DNA of 64,000 nt from contig NZ_LZJN01000035.1 in the NCBI RefSeq assembly GCF_001667735.1, forward strand, positions 1 through 64,000, read 5' to 3'. The DNA is from Mycobacterium sp. E183. Lineage in GTDB: Bacteria; Actinomycetota; Actinomycetes; Mycobacteriales; Mycobacteriaceae. Positions 62,984-64,000 of this stretch are shown here, piece after piece. How positions within the stretch are numbered: position 1 is the stretch's first letter; each line of letters begins with the position of its first letter. The notes under the pieces are model-generated. The model was not told the origin of the DNA. It made no database searches and worked only from the letters and a program-made list of their open reading frames with translations. Position numbers and translations under genes: made by a program.

Positions 62984-64000
62984 TCAGCCGAGGCCGGCGT
63001 CGATGAGCAGCCGCGGCAATCCGTGTTGGGCGCACTGGGCACGCACCAGCGCGAGGTCGTCGTCGGCGGGACGTCCGGCGGCGGTGAGGGTTTCGACCAG
63101 CAGCACGCGGGCCTGCAGGTTCGCCAGCGGCCGGGCGGCCGCGTCGATGCCGGCCAGCAGCGCGACGGCGTTCCGGCATGCCCGGTCGCGGTCGTCTCGG
63201 GCGCGGCTTCGGGCGAGCAGCCGGATGCCGGAGGCCGCGTCGAGCTCGGCGGTGACGGTGGCGATCCCGTTCCCGTCCCGGGGCACGTCGCCGGCGGCCC
63301 GCAGCCGGTCGGCCTCCGAGGGTTCGAGTTTCAGCCCCAGCCTGACCCGCTCGTGGTTGATGGCGGCCGCCAGGCGCGGCAGCCGCAGCTTCTCTGCCAC
63401 CGCCATCCCGGCGTCGAGGCGGCCGATCGCCTCGTCGCGATCGCCCTGCGCGGCTTTGACTTTGGCGCCGACGACGTAGCGAGCAGCCAGGTAGTCCACC
63501 CCGCCGCCTTCCGGACCGAGGTGATAGCTCTCCTCCAGCAGCGCGGCCGACTCGTCCAATTCGCCTGTCTCGTAGAGCAATTCGCCGAGCACCGCGCCGG
63601 CGATGCGGGCCGCGTAGGAGTGCGAGCCCACGGCCGAACCGATCTCGAAACCCTCGCGGAACTTGCGCAGCGCAAGCGGGATGTCGAGCCGCTGGCGGGC
63701 TGCGATGCCGGCCCAGCTGCACGAGTAGACGGCGCCCACCGCGCCGACCTGCTCGTTGAAGGGCTCCGCCCACGCCAGGAGTCGTTGCGCGGCCGGCAGA
63801 TCGAAGCGGTAGATCGCCGCGAACGCCAACGCGGTGGCGGCGGCCTGCGGCAGCACGGGACGCAGCTCGTCCGCGCGGGACACGACGTCGGCCAACAGTT
63901 CCTCCAGCCCGTCGGTCCGGTCGGCATAGATCTCGGCCACCGCCCGCACCACGCTGGCTTCCAGGGCCAGGTCCGCGCGCCTCGCCTCGGGCAGGTCCGC
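62984..64000 (-). CDS. TPR-type helical repeat protein (C-terminal part)
   Basis: The frame is open to the window edge, so about 338 C-terminal residues are seen. Repeating helix pairs (AAATALAFAAIYRFDLPAAQRLLAWAEPF, AGAVLGELLYETGELDESAALLEESY) are typical of the TPR region of large ATPase or LuxR-type regulators. No HTH follows in the visible end (LPRLLIDAGLG). The N-terminal domain lies outside, so its role cannot be stated. Confidence 0.7.
   Translation of the reverse strand, partial: ADLPEARRADLALEASVVRAVAEIYADRTDGLEELLADVVSRADELRPVLPQAAATALAFAAIYRFDLPAAQRLLAWAEPFNEQVGAVGAVYSCSWAGIAARQRLDIPLALRKFREGFEIGSAVGSHSYAARIAGAVLGELLYETGELDESAALLEESYHLGPEGGGVDYLAARYVVGAKVKAAQGDRDEAIGRLDAGMAVAEKLRLPRLAAAINHERVRLGLKLEPSEADRLRAAGDVPRDGNGIATVTAELDAASGIRLLARSRARDDRDRACRNAVALLAGIDAAARPLANLQARVLLVETLTAAGRPADDDLALVRAQCAQHGLPRLLIDAGLG

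Overview
This window is GC-rich chromosomal DNA of a mycobacterium, most likely a slow-growing non-tuberculous species. The evidence is a PPE/PE gene pair, the phosphatidylinositol mannoside (PIM) genes, GTG starts with 1-4 base stop/start overlaps, and two long runs that follow the M. tuberculosis gene order from memory (about Rv2594c-Rv2614c, then Rv2625c-Rv2638 with insertions). No tRNA, rRNA, CRISPR array, insertion sequence or prophage was recognised.

Layout. (1) 0-5.3 kb: ruvA/ruvC with a LexA-type SOS box, four small envelope or unknown proteins overlapping into a membrane spermidine-synthase-like gene, and a YebC protein. (2) 5.5-8 kb: pyridoxal-phosphate synthase genes pdxS and pdxT with an acyl-CoA thioesterase between them. 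(3) 8.1-10.5 kb: a PPE-SVP gene followed by a PE gene carrying a PE-PPE hydrolase domain. (4) 10.4-16.8 kb: a tightly overlapping run thrS-HIT-pgsA-acyltransferase-pimA-Nudix for PIM synthesis. (5) 16.9-25.8 kb: antiporter, M20 hydrolase, TRIC-type channel, thioesterase, aldo/keto reductase, then a five-gene unit of 7Fe ferredoxin, Cys-containing regulator, membrane protein, cupin and nitronate monooxygenase.

(6) 26-36 kb is a dormancy (DosR-type) block: Rip3-like protease, WS/DGAT triacylglycerol synthase with an Rv2627c-like hydrolase, a cyclic-nucleotide-binding acetyltransferase, an Rv2628-like latency antigen, an acyl-CoA ligase, and an operon joining a DUF1876 protein to a RafH-like ribosome hibernation factor. 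Seven 14-bp sites matching 10-12 positions of the published DosR core lie in its promoter regions. Two small proteins of 79 and 89 aa sit behind such sites and look like undescribed members of this response.

(7) 36-46.5 kb is aromatic catabolism: an EthR-like regulator, pcaH-pcaG-pcaB (protocatechuate ortho-cleavage), a hemerythrin/Rieske pair, then a ring-hydroxylating dioxygenase operon (alpha, beta, an unknown 92-aa protein, dihydrodiol-type dehydrogenase, class II aldolase-type decarboxylase) behind a 22-bp palindrome. The simplest reading is a carboxylated aromatic, phthalate- or cumate-like, converted to a catechol-type intermediate. Protocatechuate would link it to pcaHGB. A two-component pair follows.

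(8) 46.5-64 kb is mixed: membrane acyltransferase, Tat-exported deacetylase, IclR and TetR regulators, DedA, a STAS protein lacking the usual serine, a carboxylate-amine ligase, TauE transporter, catalase-like enzyme, short-chain dehydrogenases (SDRs), and a fatty-acid-type cluster in which a metallo-beta-lactamase-fold gene is interrupted by one in-frame amber codon. Both ends of the window cut genes (ruvA; a TPR-type protein).
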